From the NCBI RefSeq assembly GCF_900101825.1, contig NZ_FNAG01000013.1:1-64000 (forward strand): a stretch of DNA of 64,000 nt, written 5' to 3'. The stretch comes from Aquimonas voraii. GTDB taxonomy: Bacteria; Pseudomonadota; Gammaproteobacteria; Xanthomonadales; Xanthomonadaceae. The translations under genes were made by a program, and so were the position numbers. The notes below the pieces were generated by a model. That model did no database searches, was not told the DNA's origin, and saw only the letters and a program-made list of their open reading frames with translations. Shown here in pieces: positions 25,747 through 37,315 of the stretch. Each line of letters begins with the position of its first letter. The first letter of the stretch is position 1.

Positions 25747-26421
25747 ATGAATCCAGCGCGAGCCGTAGTGCTCCTCTCCGGCGGCATGGACTCCGCCACC
25801 GTGCTGGCGATCGCCCGCGCCCAAGGCTACGAGGCTTATGCCCTGAGCGTGGCCTATGGCCAGCGCCACACCTCCGAGCTGGCGGCCGCGGCGCGACTGG
25901 CGGAGGCGCTGGGCGCAGCCGCGCACAAGGTGGTCAACATCGACCTGCGCAGCATCGGCGGTTCGGCGCTGACCGATGACATCGAAGTGCCCGAGCACGG
26001 CGGCGAGGGCATTCCGGTCACCTACGTGCCGGCGCGCAACACCATCATGCTCAGCGTGGCGCTGGGCTGGGCCGAGGTGCTCGGCGCGCAGGACATCTTC
26101 TGCGGCGTCAACGCCGTCGACTACTCCGGCTATCCCGACTGCCGCCCTGAATTCATCGAAGCCTTCGAACGCCTCGGCAACCTCGCCACCAAGGCCGGCG
26201 TCGAAGGCCGCCGCCTGCGGGTGCATGCCCCGCTGATCGACCTCAGCAAGGCCGATATCGTCCGCCGCGGCATCGAGCTGGGCGTCGACTTCAGCGAGAC
26301 CGTGTCCTGCTACCGCGCCGACGCCAAAGGCCGCGCCTGCGGCCATTGCGATGCCTGCCGACTGCGCGCGGCCGGCTTCGAAGCCGCCGGCGTCGCCGAC
26401 CCCACGCGCTACCTTGGATGA
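25747..26421 (+). CDS. queC: 7-cyano-7-deazaguanine synthase QueC, 224 aa
   Basis: An ATP-dependent enzyme converting carboxy-deazaguanine to preQ0 for queuosine tRNA modification. The PP-loop [11 protein letters not shown] lies at residues 9-19, and the C-terminal zinc ligands lie in [25 protein letters not shown]. The [43 protein letters not shown] block is typical. AGGAG precedes the ATG. The spacer after queE carries a GGGATTGGGGATTCGGG tract. Confidence 0.95.
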   Translation: MNPARAVVLLSGGMDSATVLAIARAQGYEAYALSVAYGQRHTSELAAAARLAEALGAAAHKVVNIDLRSIGGSALTDDIEVPEHGGEGIPVTYVPARNTIMLSVALGWAEVLGAQDIFCGVNAVDYSGYPDCRPEFIEAFERLGNLATKAGVEGRRLRVHAPLIDLSKADIVRRGIELGVDFSETVSCYRADAKGRACGHCDACRLRAAGFEAAGVADPTRYLG

Positions 26422-26450
26422 ATGGCAGCCCCGGCCCGAGCAGCGCAAAC

Positions 26451-26479
26451 TTGTGCCTGCGCCGCCCCCTGACTACACT
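26451..26479 (+). promoter_or_regulatory. sigma-70 promoter candidate for tRNA-Lys
   Basis: TTGTGC (26451-26456), a 17-bp spacer and TACACT (26474-26479) lie about 90 bp before the tRNA and after the queC stop. Spacing is ideal; the -35 match is moderate. Confidence 0.5.
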
Positions 26480-26566
26480 GCGCGGCCCTTTGCAGGCCAC
26501 GCCGCAAGGGATCGACTCATGGGCCTCGCTGCCCAAGTCGCGTGCCGTTTCTGAAGGGAATACCCC

Positions 26567-26641
26567 GGGTCGTTAGCTCAGCGGTAGAGCTGCGGACTTT
26601 TAATCCGTAGGTCGAAGGTTCGAATCCTTCACGACCCACCA
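26567..26641 (+). tRNA. tRNA-Lys (anticodon TTT)
   Basis: The acceptor arms GGGTCGT (26567-26573) and ACGACCC (26631-26637) pair fully, with discriminator A and an encoded CCA (26639-26641). The D-arm is AGCTCAGCGGTAGAGC. The anticodon stem-loop is GCGGA-CTTTTAA-TCCGT with anticodon TTT at 26599-26601. The T-arm contains GGTTCGAATCC. It closely matches E. coli tRNA-Lys. Confidence 0.97.
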
Positions 26642-26764
26642 TTCCTCTCTCGGGTGCCGCAGGGACCGCTGCCGCGCCGGTCGGTCTGGCGCGCGGACAC
26701 TCGCTTCTGCTCCCGAACTGCCACAGCCCCCGGGGCGAACCGCCTGCTTCTTTCGTGCGTCCTG

Positions 26765-26799
26765 AAAGACGAAACCCCGGCGCGCTGGGCGCGCCGGGG
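26765..26799 (-). terminator. rho-independent terminator of ppiB
   Basis: A perfect 11-bp stem CCCCGGCGCGC/GCGCGCCGGGG with a 3-nt loop (26775-26799). On the minus strand it is followed by TTTCGTCTTT. It lies 32 bp past the ppiB stop and also faces the tRNA-Lys transcript. Confidence 0.75.
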
Positions 26800-26831
26800 C
26801 TTGGCTTCTCTCTCTTGAAGCAGACCGCGCC

Positions 26832-27344
<513 letters not shown>

Positions 27345-27423
27345 GGGGGCTCCCCGATGAATGACAGCCGCCAAGGATAAGCCATCCACCCGCACTGCAA
27401 CTGGCTTGTCGGGCGCGGGCCGG

Positions 27424-27429
27424 TATAAT
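27424..27429 (+). promoter_or_regulatory. -10 element (TATAAT) of the typA promoter
   Basis: A perfect TATAAT in GGCCGGTATAATGCC, 193 bp before the typA start in the ppiB-typA divergent region. No good -35 hexamer lies at 17 bp (CTGGCT at 27401), so this is a partial promoter call. Confidence 0.45.
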
Positions 27430-27621
27430 GCCGCGCCGCGTCAAGCGCCAGTGATGACTGGCCGCGGGCGGCAGGTTCCGTTTCTCGCGAGCGCGCGTTG
27501 TCCCCCCACAACCGTTTGCCCTGGCCGAGCGCCAGCAGCAGCAGTGCGCGCGAAACCTGCCCCAACACTTCTTCCATCCGCGATCCGCGACGCTTGCGTG
27601 GCTCGCTTCAGGCCGTGCCCC

Positions 27622-29466
<1,845 letters not shown>

Positions 29467-29491
29467 TACATCGCTCAGGTTTCAAACCCCA

Positions 29492-29520
29492 CAGAAGGCC
29501 CCGCATCGCGGGGCCTTCTG
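29492..29520 (+). terminator. terminator after typA
   Basis: A perfect 13-bp stem CAGAAGGCCCCGC/GCGGGGCCTTCTG with loop ATC, 26 bp after the typA stop, followed by a weak T-rich stretch (CGTTGTTG). It also faces the convergent regulator gene and could act on both. Confidence 0.75.
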
Positions 29521-29534
29521 CGTTGTTGCCGTCC

Positions 29535-29909
29535 TCAGGGGACGCGCCGCAGGATCAGGCTGATCAGCTCTCCAATCCGGCAGTGACGCTCCAGCGGATG
29601 CCGAAGCGCCACGTCCAGATTCAGACGATAGCGATTGCGGCGCCCTTCGCGCTCGCGGCTCAGTACGCCCGCCTGTTCCAGCTCCTCGACGATGCGGATG
29701 ACGCCGCGCTCGGTGATTCCGACCCGCTGCGCGAGATCCCGCAGGGTGAGGTCGGGCTCCGCCGCCAGCGCGACCAGCACATGCGTGTGATTGCTCAGGA
29801 AGGTCCAGGTCGGCGCTGGCGCAGCCGTGGCTGCAGTCGGCCGGATCGGGTCCTCGGCAGGCGATGTCTTTGACGCCTCTTTCACGTCTTGTTCTGCAAT
29901 CTTTTTCAT
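29535..29909 (-). CDS. winged-helix MarR/ArsR-like transcriptional regulator, 124 aa
   Basis: ATG 29909 gives MKKIAEQDV. About 35 unstructured residues are followed by a winged helix-turn-helix: [63 protein letters not shown]. The recognition helix is [13 protein letters not shown] and the wing is [10 protein letters not shown]. No ligand domain is obvious. It is divergent from the isocitrate dehydrogenase gene with only 30 bp between start codons, and an inverted repeat spans its own start, so it probably controls both genes. A much longer frame running antisense over icd is not a gene. Confidence 0.72.
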   Translation of the reverse strand: MKKIAEQDVKEASKTSPAEDPIRPTAATAAPAPTWTFLSNHTHVLVALAAEPDLTLRDLAQRVGITERGVIRIVEELEQAGVLSREREGRRNRYRLNLDVALRHPLERHCRIGELISLILRRVP

Positions 29910-29924
29910 GAACTGTATTTCATG
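29905..29924. promoter_or_regulatory. operator candidate between the regulator and icd
   Basis: CATGAACTGTATTTCATG (29907-29924) is an inverted repeat, CATGAA-6-TTCATG, overlapping the regulator start codon and lying about 16 bp before the icd start. TTCATGAA at 29905-29912 is itself palindromic. Its position suits an autoregulatory operator that also governs icd. Confidence 0.5.
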
Positions 29925-29939
29925 TATCGGAGAGCACAC

Positions 29940-31424
29940 ATGTCTGCCCTGCCCCGCTTCGAACCGTCCGCCGCCGCCCTCAACGCTCCTCTGACCGTCG
30001 CCGTGGCGGAAGGCGACGGCATCGGCCCAGAGATCATGGCCGCCACGCTGGACGTGCTCCGCGCAGTTGACCCTTCGCTCAACTTCCAGCCGCTGACCGT
30101 CGGCCTGTCGGCCTACCAGTCCGGCCACGCCGCGGGGCTCGGCCCCGAGGTGTTTGAGGCCATCGACCAGCATCGGGTGCTGCTGAAGGGGCCGATCACC
30201 ACGCCGCAGGGCGGCGGCTACAAGAGCGTGAACGTCACCCTGCGCAAGACGCTCGGACTGTACGCGAACGTGCGGCCCTGCGTGTCCTATGCGCCCTTCG
30301 TGCGCAGCCTGCAGCCCGGCATGGATGTCGTCATCGTCCGCGAGAACGAGGAGGACACCTACGCCGGTATCGAGCACCGCCAGACCCAGGAGGTAGTGCA
30401 GTGCCTGAAACTGATCACCCGTCCGGGCTGCGAGCGCATCGTCCGCCACGCCTTCGAGTACGCCCGTGCCAACGGCCGCCGCAGCGTAACGTGCATGAGC
30501 AAGGACAACATCATGAAGCTCACCGACGGCCTGTTCCACCAGGTCTTCGATGAGATCGCCGCGGAGTATCCGGACATCCGCAGCCAGCACCAAATCATCG
30601 ACATCGGTACCGCGCGCATGGCGAGCCGCCCGCAGGACTACGATGTGGTCGTCACGCCCAATCTGTACGGCGACATTCTTTCCGACGTCGCCGCGGAGGT
30701 GGCGGGTTCCATCGGGCTGGCGCCGTCAGCCAACCTGGGCGCCCGTGCCGCGATGTTCGAGGCAGTGCACGGCTCGGCCCCCGACATCGCGGGTCGGGAT
30801 ATCGCCAATCCGTCGGGGCTGATCCTTGCCGCGGTGATGATGCTGCAGCACATCGGCCGCAGCCGCGCCGCCGAGGTCCTGCACAACGCCTGGCTGCGCA
30901 CGCTGGAGGACGGCGTGCACACCGCCGACCTGTGGCAGGACGGCCTGAGTCGCGAGCGCGTGGGAACGCGCGCTTTCGGTCGTGCCGTGGTCGCCCGACT
31001 GGGGCTTGAACCCGTACAGCTGGCCCCGGTCCGCTACCCGGACGCGCCCGCCCATCGAACGGAGGCGCCGCGCACGCTCAGCCTGGTGACCGAGACGGCC
31101 GCCAAGCGATTCGACGGCGTCGATGTGTTCATGCACTGGGACGTAGCCGGACGTGCCGCCGACGCCCTGGCGCAACGCGCCGAGCCCTTGGCCGGGGAAT
31201 TCAAGCTCAGCCTGATCACCAACCGCGGGGTGCGCGTGTGGCCACAGGGCCACCCCGACACCTGGTGCAGCGACCACTGGCGCCTGCGTTTCCGCGGCAG
31301 CGATGCGCGCGCTGTCCCCGCATTGCTGTCCCGTCTCATCGAGTCGGGACTGGAGCCGGTCAAGACCGAAAACTTGTACAGCTTCGGCGAGCAGCGCGGC
31401 TACTCACTGGCGCAGGGCGAGTAA
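29940..31424 (+). CDS. icd: isocitrate/isopropylmalate-type dehydrogenase with a C-terminal extension (Thermus-like isocitrate dehydrogenase), 494 aa
   Basis: Oxidative decarboxylation of isocitrate to 2-oxoglutarate. ATG 29940 follows GGAG. Residues about 15-350 form the decarboxylating dehydrogenase core: [29 protein letters not shown] (substrate loop), [16 protein letters not shown], the catalytic Lys in [12 protein letters not shown], and [29 protein letters not shown]. About 140 extra residues follow ([20 protein letters not shown]... to the end), as in the long Thermus-type isocitrate dehydrogenases. Another acid of this superfamily remains possible. The neighbouring winged-helix gene probably regulates it. 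Confidence 0.82.
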   Translation: MSALPRFEPSAAALNAPLTVAVAEGDGIGPEIMAATLDVLRAVDPSLNFQPLTVGLSAYQSGHAAGLGPEVFEAIDQHRVLLKGPITTPQGGGYKSVNVTLRKTLGLYANVRPCVSYAPFVRSLQPGMDVVIVRENEEDTYAGIEHRQTQEVVQCLKLITRPGCERIVRHAFEYARANGRRSVTCMSKDNIMKLTDGLFHQVFDEIAAEYPDIRSQHQIIDIGTARMASRPQDYDVVVTPNLYGDILSDVAAEVAGSIGLAPSANLGARAAMFEAVHGSAPDIAGRDIANPSGLILAAVMMLQHIGRSRAAEVLHNAWLRTLEDGVHTADLWQDGLSRERVGTRAFGRAVVARLGLEPVQLAPVRYPDAPAHRTEAPRTLSLVTETAAKRFDGVDVFMHWDVAGRAADALAQRAEPLAGEFKLSLITNRGVRVWPQGHPDTWCSDHWRLRFRGSDARAVPALLSRLIESGLEPVKTENLYSFGEQRGYSLAQGE

Positions 31425-31445
31425 GCGCAGCCAAGGCGACTGCAT

Positions 31446-32534
31446 TCAGCGCAGAGCCCCAAGCTCGGTTGGGGCCTGCGCCGCAGCCTCCGGGCCCCGA
31501 TCTTCGCCACCGTCCGGGGCGCGCACGGCATAGCCACGCTCCCGGAGCGCGCGCATCAGCCCGCTCTCAGGGTCCAACAGGCTGGCGATCGAAATCACCG
31601 CCACGCTGGAGCGATGCTCGGCCAGCGCCTTGTCGACCGAGGCCAGCCAAGCTTCGCGAAGGCGCTCGGGCACATCGGCGATACGGTTCTGCTCGCCGAT
31701 GCTGGCCGAGAGGAAGGCGTCCTGGCAGGACCGGTTCTGGTCGCTGAAGGGCAGCGCGCGCAGGCTTTCAAGGTCGCCGACGGCCCAGGCTTCAGCGCGC
31801 TCGCGCATGGCTTCGATGTCGCTTTCCAGGCGTTCAAGCGTGCGGCTGAAGCATTCGAGATCGTCGAGCGGACTCTGCGCGAAGCTGCGGATGCTGTCCC
31901 TGGGGTCGGCGATCGAGACCGCGACCTGCGGCGTCTCGACCGCCAGCTTGAGCTTCTTCGCCGACTTCGAGACCGCGCGCCACACCGGGCCCGAGCCGGT
32001 CATGCGCGCATCTTCGATCGCCTCCTCCCAGAGTTTGATCGCCGCAAACAGCGGCCGCCAGGTTTCGACCTTGCGATTGCGCCCGAGATAGCGCCGCTTC
32101 AGCGGCTGCCAGCGTGCGTACAGGTCCGGACCGACCACCGCTTCGAGGCTTCGCTCATCCGGATTGCGGCGGGCGCGCAGCAGGCTGGGCAGCAGGGTCA
32201 GGGCGCGGAAGCGACCAATGCCGGCGCCGAAGGCGACGCTCGGCGGCGCGATCAGCAGGCTCGATTCGGCCAGCCGCGCATCGACTTCGTCGGAGACCCA
32301 CTCGAAGCGGCGCGGCAGCGGCGACTGCGTGCCGAGGATCCACAGCACGTTCTCGCCATTGCGCACTTCCCAAAGACCCGGCCCGCTGACGCGGGCGATC
32401 ACTTCGACCGTCGCCATCGTCGTCGCCTCGGCCGCCGACGCCTCGGTGGGCTCGGTCTGCGCAGCAACGGGCCTCAGGGCGAGCGCGAAGGCACCGAGCA
32501 GCAGGACACGGGCAAGGGCGAAGGGGCTTGGCAT
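31446..32534 (-). CDS. TraB/GumN-family protein, copy A, 362 aa
   Basis: Signal peptide MPSPFALARVLLLGAFALALRPVAAQ, so exported. The core has the family opening GPGLWEVRNGENVLWILGTQSPLPRRFEWVS, followed by helical segments and LEHRSSVAVISIASLLDP-type motifs; several Tiki/TraB-like positions are present. GumN/TraB proteins resemble the Tiki metalloprotease fold, but activity is unproven for this branch. It lies head-to-tail with a clear paralogue (32622-33713), and the two share most landmark motifs, indicating tandem duplication. Confidence 0.75.
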   Translation of the reverse strand: MPSPFALARVLLLGAFALALRPVAAQTEPTEASAAEATTMATVEVIARVSGPGLWEVRNGENVLWILGTQSPLPRRFEWVSDEVDARLAESSLLIAPPSVAFGAGIGRFRALTLLPSLLRARRNPDERSLEAVVGPDLYARWQPLKRRYLGRNRKVETWRPLFAAIKLWEEAIEDARMTGSGPVWRAVSKSAKKLKLAVETPQVAVSIADPRDSIRSFAQSPLDDLECFSRTLERLESDIEAMRERAEAWAVGDLESLRALPFSDQNRSCQDAFLSASIGEQNRIADVPERLREAWLASVDKALAEHRSSVAVISIASLLDPESGLMRALRERGYAVRAPDGGEDRGPEAAAQAPTELGALR

Positions 32535-32621
32535 GCAGAGCGCTCGCGTCAGTGAAGGCGGCGCACTCTACGTGCAGGGCATCGTGCCGCGTGTTAGGGC
32601 CTCGCTAAGCGCGCCGACACA

Positions 32622-33713
32622 TCAGCGCAAGGTTGCCGACAGTTCAGCCGCAGGCGCATCCTCCAGCGCCACCCCGGCATCGGGCTCCACCACCTCGATG
32701 CCGCGCGCGCGCAGGGCCTCGAACATGCCGAGCTCGGGGTCGAGCAGCAGGGCGATATCGAGAACGGCCACGCTGCTCGCATTCGATGCGAGCGCTGACT
32801 CCACCGATTCAATCCACAGCGCGCGCAGGCGCTGCGGAATCTCATCCAGGCCCCGGTCTTCGGCGAACTGCGCCTTGAGAAACGCATCGCGGCAGGCCTG
32901 GGCCTGATCGCGGAAGGGCAGCTCGCGCAGGGCGGCGACATCGCCCACCGCCCAGGCTTCGGCGCGCTCGGCCATGTCGGCGAGGTCGGCCTCCAGCCGA
33001 TCCAGCGTGCGCTCGAAGCACTCAAGATCATCCAGCGTGTTGTCGGCGAAGCTGCGGATCAGCTCGCGCGGCCGGCCGGCCTCGATCACCAGCTCGGGCC
33101 GAAGGATCTCGATGCGCTGCCGCCGCGCCTTGCGCTCGACCGCATCCCAGACTTGGCGGCGATAGCTCAGGCCCACGTCTTCCATGGCTTCGCTGTAGAG
33201 CTCGAGCGCAGCGATCAGCGGCCGCCACTTCTCGGTGCCGCGCTTGCGCGGAAAGTACTTGTCCTTGAGCACCAGCCAGCGCGCGTGCTGCTCGGGCGGC
33301 ACGCGCTGGGCCAGGCTCAGGCCTTCCGGGTCACGGCGCGCGCGGATCAGGCTCGGCAGCAGGAACACCGCGTTGAAGCGGTTGACACCCTTCAGATCGA
33401 AACCGGGCGGCGCGATCAGCAGGCTGGACTCGGCCAGTCGGGCGTCGAGCTCCGGTGACTCCCAGCGGAAGCGCTTCGGCAGGGGCGACTGGACCCCCAG
33501 GACCCAGACCACGCGGCCATCGCGGCGCAGCTCCCACAGACCGGGGCCGGTGACTTCGGCGATGACTTCAACGGTCTCCAGCTCACGCGCGGGCTCAGGC
33601 TCGGGCGCGGGCGTCGGCGGCACCTCCTGCGCAAACACGCCGACCCCGCCGGCCAAGAGCAGGGCGAACAGTGCAGCACGCGCGGCGTGGGTGGGAGTGG
33701 GCCAAGGCAACAT
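32622..33713 (-). CDS. TraB/GumN-family protein, copy B, 363 aa
   Basis: Paralogue of the downstream gene. Signal segment ARAALFALLLAGGVGVFAQ, then VEVIAEVTGPGLWELRRDGRVVWVLGVQSPLPKRFRWESPELDARLAESSLLIAPPG, closely parallel to copy A, and LDDLECFERTLDRLEADLADMAERAEAWAVGDVAALRELPF, nearly identical in pattern to the other copy. It is exported and of unknown function. The 87-bp gap to copy A suggests co-transcription. Confidence 0.75.
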   Translation of the reverse strand: MLPWPTPTHAARAALFALLLAGGVGVFAQEVPPTPAPEPEPARELETVEVIAEVTGPGLWELRRDGRVVWVLGVQSPLPKRFRWESPELDARLAESSLLIAPPGFDLKGVNRFNAVFLLPSLIRARRDPEGLSLAQRVPPEQHARWLVLKDKYFPRKRGTEKWRPLIAALELYSEAMEDVGLSYRRQVWDAVERKARRQRIEILRPELVIEAGRPRELIRSFADNTLDDLECFERTLDRLEADLADMAERAEAWAVGDVAALRELPFRDQAQACRDAFLKAQFAEDRGLDEIPQRLRALWIESVESALASNASSVAVLDIALLLDPELGMFEALRARGIEVVEPDAGVALEDAPAAELSATLR

Positions 33714-33770
33714 GCCGCAAGCCTATCCCGCGCGTGTTGCCTGCGGATGTGAAGCACGCGGGCGCGAGCT

Positions 33771-35687
33771 TCACTGCCCCTCACCCAGATGGCTCAAGGC
33801 CTCGGCTTCGCTGACATAGATGTGCGGCGCCAGCCCGCGCTGCTTGAGTGCCTGCCCGAGCTTGGCGCGCAGGAAGGCCGAGGTGCTGTAGCGGCGCACA
33901 TCGCCGTACCAGAGCGCCTCCAGCCGCCCGACCATGTCGGCCCAGGCGCTCTCAAGCTCGGGCGCGATCGCGAAGTGATCGTAGTTGACCACCGCACTCA
34001 CGCGCCGCCCATGGGGCTGCAGCAGGGCGGTCACCGCATGCTCGACGGCATCGATGTCCTCGGGCCGGGCGATGCGGTAGTGCTCGAAGTTGATGAACAG
34101 CAGGTCGCGCCCCGCATCCAGCTGCAGCCGCGCCGGCAGAGGCAGGGCCAGGAGTCGCTGCCGCAGGCCGAGTGCGGCCTCACCGAACAGGGCTTCGTCC
34201 ATCAGCCCCAGCGGCTCGGCGATGTCCGGCACGAAGTCCATCTGCGCCAGCACGTCGCACTGCAGGTCCAGCCCCGGCGCGAGCTCGATCAGGCGCAGGC
34301 CGCGCTCGCCCAGCTCGAACACGCAGCGCTCGGTGACGTAGAGCACCTGCTGGCCTCTGCGGCAGGCCTGCGCGGCGCTGAAGGTGACCTGCTCCACCGC
34401 CCGCACGAACTTGCGGGCACTGGGCCGGCCCTCGCCCGCCGGGCTCAGGAAGCTGCCCACGAAGACCAGCCTGCGCGCCGACTGGCTGATGTTGATGAAG
34501 CCGCCCGCGCCCGCCAGACGCGAGCCGAAGCGGCTGACGTTGACGTTGCCCTCGGCATCGGCCTGGGCCAGACCCAGTACCGCGACGTCCAGCCCGCCAC
34601 CGTCATAGAAGTCGAACTGGTAGGGCTGGTCGATGATCGCCTGTGCGTTGACTGCCGCGCCGAAATTGAGCCCCGAAGCGGGCATGCCGCCGATCACGCC
34701 GGGCTCGGCAGTCAGCGTGATCAGGTCGAGCACGCCCTCCTCGGCCGCGACTGCGGCCACGCCCTCGGGCATGCCGATACCGAGATTGACCACGGCATTC
34801 GGCGGCAGCTCCAGCGCCGCGCGACGGGCGATGACCTTGCGCGCGCCGGGCGGCAGCGGCGCGATGCGCTCCAGCGGAACCCGGATCTCGCCGGCGAAGG
34901 CCGGGCTGTAAGCCTCGGCGAAGGTCTGCGGATGCAGCTCAGGACGCTCGGCCAGCACCACGCAGTCGACCAGCACGCCGGGAATCTTCACCTGCCGCGG
35001 GTTCAGGCTGTGGCTCTCGGCGATGCGCTCGACCTGCACGATCACCACGCCGCCGGAATTGCGCGCCGCCATCGCGATCGACAGGCTCTCCAGCGTCAGC
35101 GCCTCGCGCTCGAACGTGATGTTGCCCTCGGGATCGGCCGTGGTGCCGCGGAGCAGCGCGACATCGATCGGGAAGGCCGGATAGAACAGGTACTCCTCAC
35201 CCTCGATCGGCAAGAGACGCACGCGCTCGCTCGTGCTGCGCTCGTTGATTCGGCCGCCCCCCTGTCGTGGATCGACGAACGTACCGAGACCCACCCGGGT
35301 CAGATGCCCCGGCCGGCCAGCGGCGATGTCGCGGAACAGGTGCGAGATCACCCCCTGCGGCAGATTCCAGGCCTCGATGGCGCCGTCGAGGGCGAGCTTC
35401 TGCAGCGCGGGGACCAGCCCCCAATGGCCACCGATCACCGCACGCAGCAGGCCGGGTTCAGCCAGATGGTTCAAACCGCGCTGGCGACCATCGCCTTGTC
35501 CCGCCGCGTAGACGAGGGTGAGGTCACGCGGCGCGGCGGTCTCACGAAAACGCCGCTGCAGCGCGATCGCCAGGTTCTCGGCAAAACCAATGCCGACGAA
35601 GCCGCCGGTAGCAACGGTGTCGCCGTCGTGGATCAGGGCGACCGCTTCGGCGGCGCTGACGATCTTGCCCTTGGCCCTGCGCTGCAT
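33771..35687 (-). CDS. acetate/3-ketoacid-type CoA-transferase with C-terminal extension, 638 aa
   Basis: A family I CoA-transferase with alpha and beta halves fused. The N-terminal half opens [30 protein letters not shown]. The second half carries [18 protein letters not shown] and the catalytic Glu328 in [10 protein letters not shown]. Typical fused enzymes are about 520 residues. Here about 110 residues follow ([48 protein letters not shown]...), a separate small domain I do not recognise. ATG 35687 is the family start; the frame is open further upstream into the divergent promoter region. Substrate unknown (propionate/acetate/acetoacetate type). Confidence 0.85.
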   Translation of the reverse strand: MQRRAKGKIVSAAEAVALIHDGDTVATGGFVGIGFAENLAIALQRRFRETAAPRDLTLVYAAGQGDGRQRGLNHLAEPGLLRAVIGGHWGLVPALQKLALDGAIEAWNLPQGVISHLFRDIAAGRPGHLTRVGLGTFVDPRQGGGRINERSTSERVRLLPIEGEEYLFYPAFPIDVALLRGTTADPEGNITFEREALTLESLSIAMAARNSGGVVIVQVERIAESHSLNPRQVKIPGVLVDCVVLAERPELHPQTFAEAYSPAFAGEIRVPLERIAPLPPGARKVIARRAALELPPNAVVNLGIGMPEGVAAVAAEEGVLDLITLTAEPGVIGGMPASGLNFGAAVNAQAIIDQPYQFDFYDGGGLDVAVLGLAQADAEGNVNVSRFGSRLAGAGGFINISQSARRLVFVGSFLSPAGEGRPSARKFVRAVEQVTFSAAQACRRGQQVLYVTERCVFELGERGLRLIELAPGLDLQCDVLAQMDFVPDIAEPLGLMDEALFGEAALGLRQRLLALPLPARLQLDAGRDLLFINFEHYRIARPEDIDAVEHAVTALLQPHGRRVSAVVNYDHFAIAPELESAWADMVGRLEALWYGDVRRYSTSAFLRAKLGQALKQRGLAPHIYVSEAEALSHLGEGQ

Positions 35688-35829
35688 GCGGCTCTCGCGA
35701 AAGACGTGATGACGTCGACCAGCATAGGCAAAGTCGCCCGGCAGACGTATCGGACCTTCGGGAAACCCGCACACGGTCCGCCGACGGCGGCCTGCTAGCA
35801 TTGCGCGCTGACCTGTAGCGGAGGCCCGA

Positions 35830-37212
35830 ATGAACGGTTTCAGCACCGCGGCCGAGGCCGCCCATGCCTGCCCCCTGATCCTGTGTACCGAATCCAGTCT
35901 GGATACCCTGCTCGACACGTTGGGGGAACCGGCGCGGCGCTGGGCGCAGGCTCACGGCTTTCGCGGCGTTCCGGGCAGCCACCTGACCTTGCCCGAGGGC
36001 CATGGCGGCCTGGCGGCGGTGCTGGTTGGCGTAGTGCGCGACGACGACCCCTGGGCGCTGGCCGGCCTGCCGCTGACCCTGCCCGAGGGCACCTATACCC
36101 TCGACGCACGCGGCCTGCAGATCGAGCGTGGGGCGGCCGTGGTTGGCTGGGGCTTGGGCGCGTACCAGTTCAGCCGCTACCGCAAACCAGCGCGCGCTGC
36201 CGCACGGCTGGCCGTCGATCTTGAAGATCCGGCGTTGGCCAAGGCGGTCGCCCTGCTGCGCGCCAGCCTGCTGACGCGTGACCTGATCAATACCCCGACC
36301 GAACAGATGGGCCCCGAACAGCTGGAACAGGCCGCGCGTACGCTCGCCCAGGCGCACGGCGCGCAGTTCAACAGCATCGTCGGCGAAGCCCTGATCAGCG
36401 AGCGTTTCCCGGCCATCCACGCGGTCGGCCGCGCCAGCCATCGCGCGCCGCGCCTGATCGAGCTGAACTGGGGCGACGCCAGCCATCCGCGCCTGGCCAT
36501 CGTCGGCAAGGGCGTGTGCTTCGACACCGGCGGCCTCGACATGAAGCCCGCCGACGGCATGCGCAACATGAAGAAGGACATGGGCGGTGCCGCGCATGCG
36601 CTGGCGCTGGCTCAGCTGGTGATGGCGCAGCAGCTGCCGGTGCGCCTGCAGCTGCTGATCCCGGCGGTCGAAAACGCGGTCGCCGCCGATGCCTATCGGC
36701 CGGGCGAGGTGATCGGCACGCGTGCCGGCCTGTCGGTCGAGATCGACAACACCGATGCCGAAGGCCGGGTGGTCCTCTGCGATGCCCTGACCTATGCCGG
36801 CGAGGGCAAGCCCGACCTGATCATGGACTTCGCCACGCTGACGGGTGCCGCCCGCATCGCGCTCGGTCCGGACCTGCCGGCGCTGTTCGCCAACCGCGAC
36901 GACATCGCCAACGACTACCTCGCCGCCGGCGAGGCGCAGAGCGATCCGCTCTGGCGCATGCCGCTGTGGCGGCCCTACATGAGCTATCTCAAGTCGGGCA
37001 TCGCTGATTTCGCCAATGCCGGGCCTTCGCGCATGGCCGGCTGCATCACGGCAGCGCTCTACCTCGACCGCTTCGTCGCCGCCGAGCAGGCCTGGACCCA
37101 CGTCGACGTCTACAGCTGGAACGACAGCGACCGCCCCGGGCGCCCGGCCGGCGGCGAGGCGCAGGGCCTGCGCGCGGCTTGGGCCTTCCTGGAGCAGCGC
37201 TACCGGCGTTGA
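35830..37212 (+). CDS. M17 leucyl-aminopeptidase-family metallopeptidase, 460 aa
   Basis: A cytosolic aminopeptidase, probably dinuclear. The PepA core is [37 protein letters not shown] (metal ligands Lys/Asp) and [17 protein letters not shown] (Asp/Glu ligands), with [19 protein letters not shown] near the active Arg. The N-terminal domain is short and diverged from E. coli PepA (about 500 residues), matching a shorter proteobacterial subgroup. Divergent from the CoA-transferase gene. No signal peptide. Confidence 0.88.
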   Translation: MNGFSTAAEAAHACPLILCTESSLDTLLDTLGEPARRWAQAHGFRGVPGSHLTLPEGHGGLAAVLVGVVRDDDPWALAGLPLTLPEGTYTLDARGLQIERGAAVVGWGLGAYQFSRYRKPARAAARLAVDLEDPALAKAVALLRASLLTRDLINTPTEQMGPEQLEQAARTLAQAHGAQFNSIVGEALISERFPAIHAVGRASHRAPRLIELNWGDASHPRLAIVGKGVCFDTGGLDMKPADGMRNMKKDMGGAAHALALAQLVMAQQLPVRLQLLIPAVENAVAADAYRPGEVIGTRAGLSVEIDNTDAEGRVVLCDALTYAGEGKPDLIMDFATLTGAARIALGPDLPALFANRDDIANDYLAAGEAQSDPLWRMPLWRPYMSYLKSGIADFANAGPSRMAGCITAALYLDRFVAAEQAWTHVDVYSWNDSDRPGRPAGGEAQGLRAAWAFLEQRYRR

Positions 37213-37315
37213 ACACATCGGCTTGGCGGCCTGCGGCGCAGCCTGCGCGCCGCTGGACCGATGCCTCACACTGGCCGCTCCGAACCCCCAACTCTTTCCC
37301 TAACGGACCCACCCC

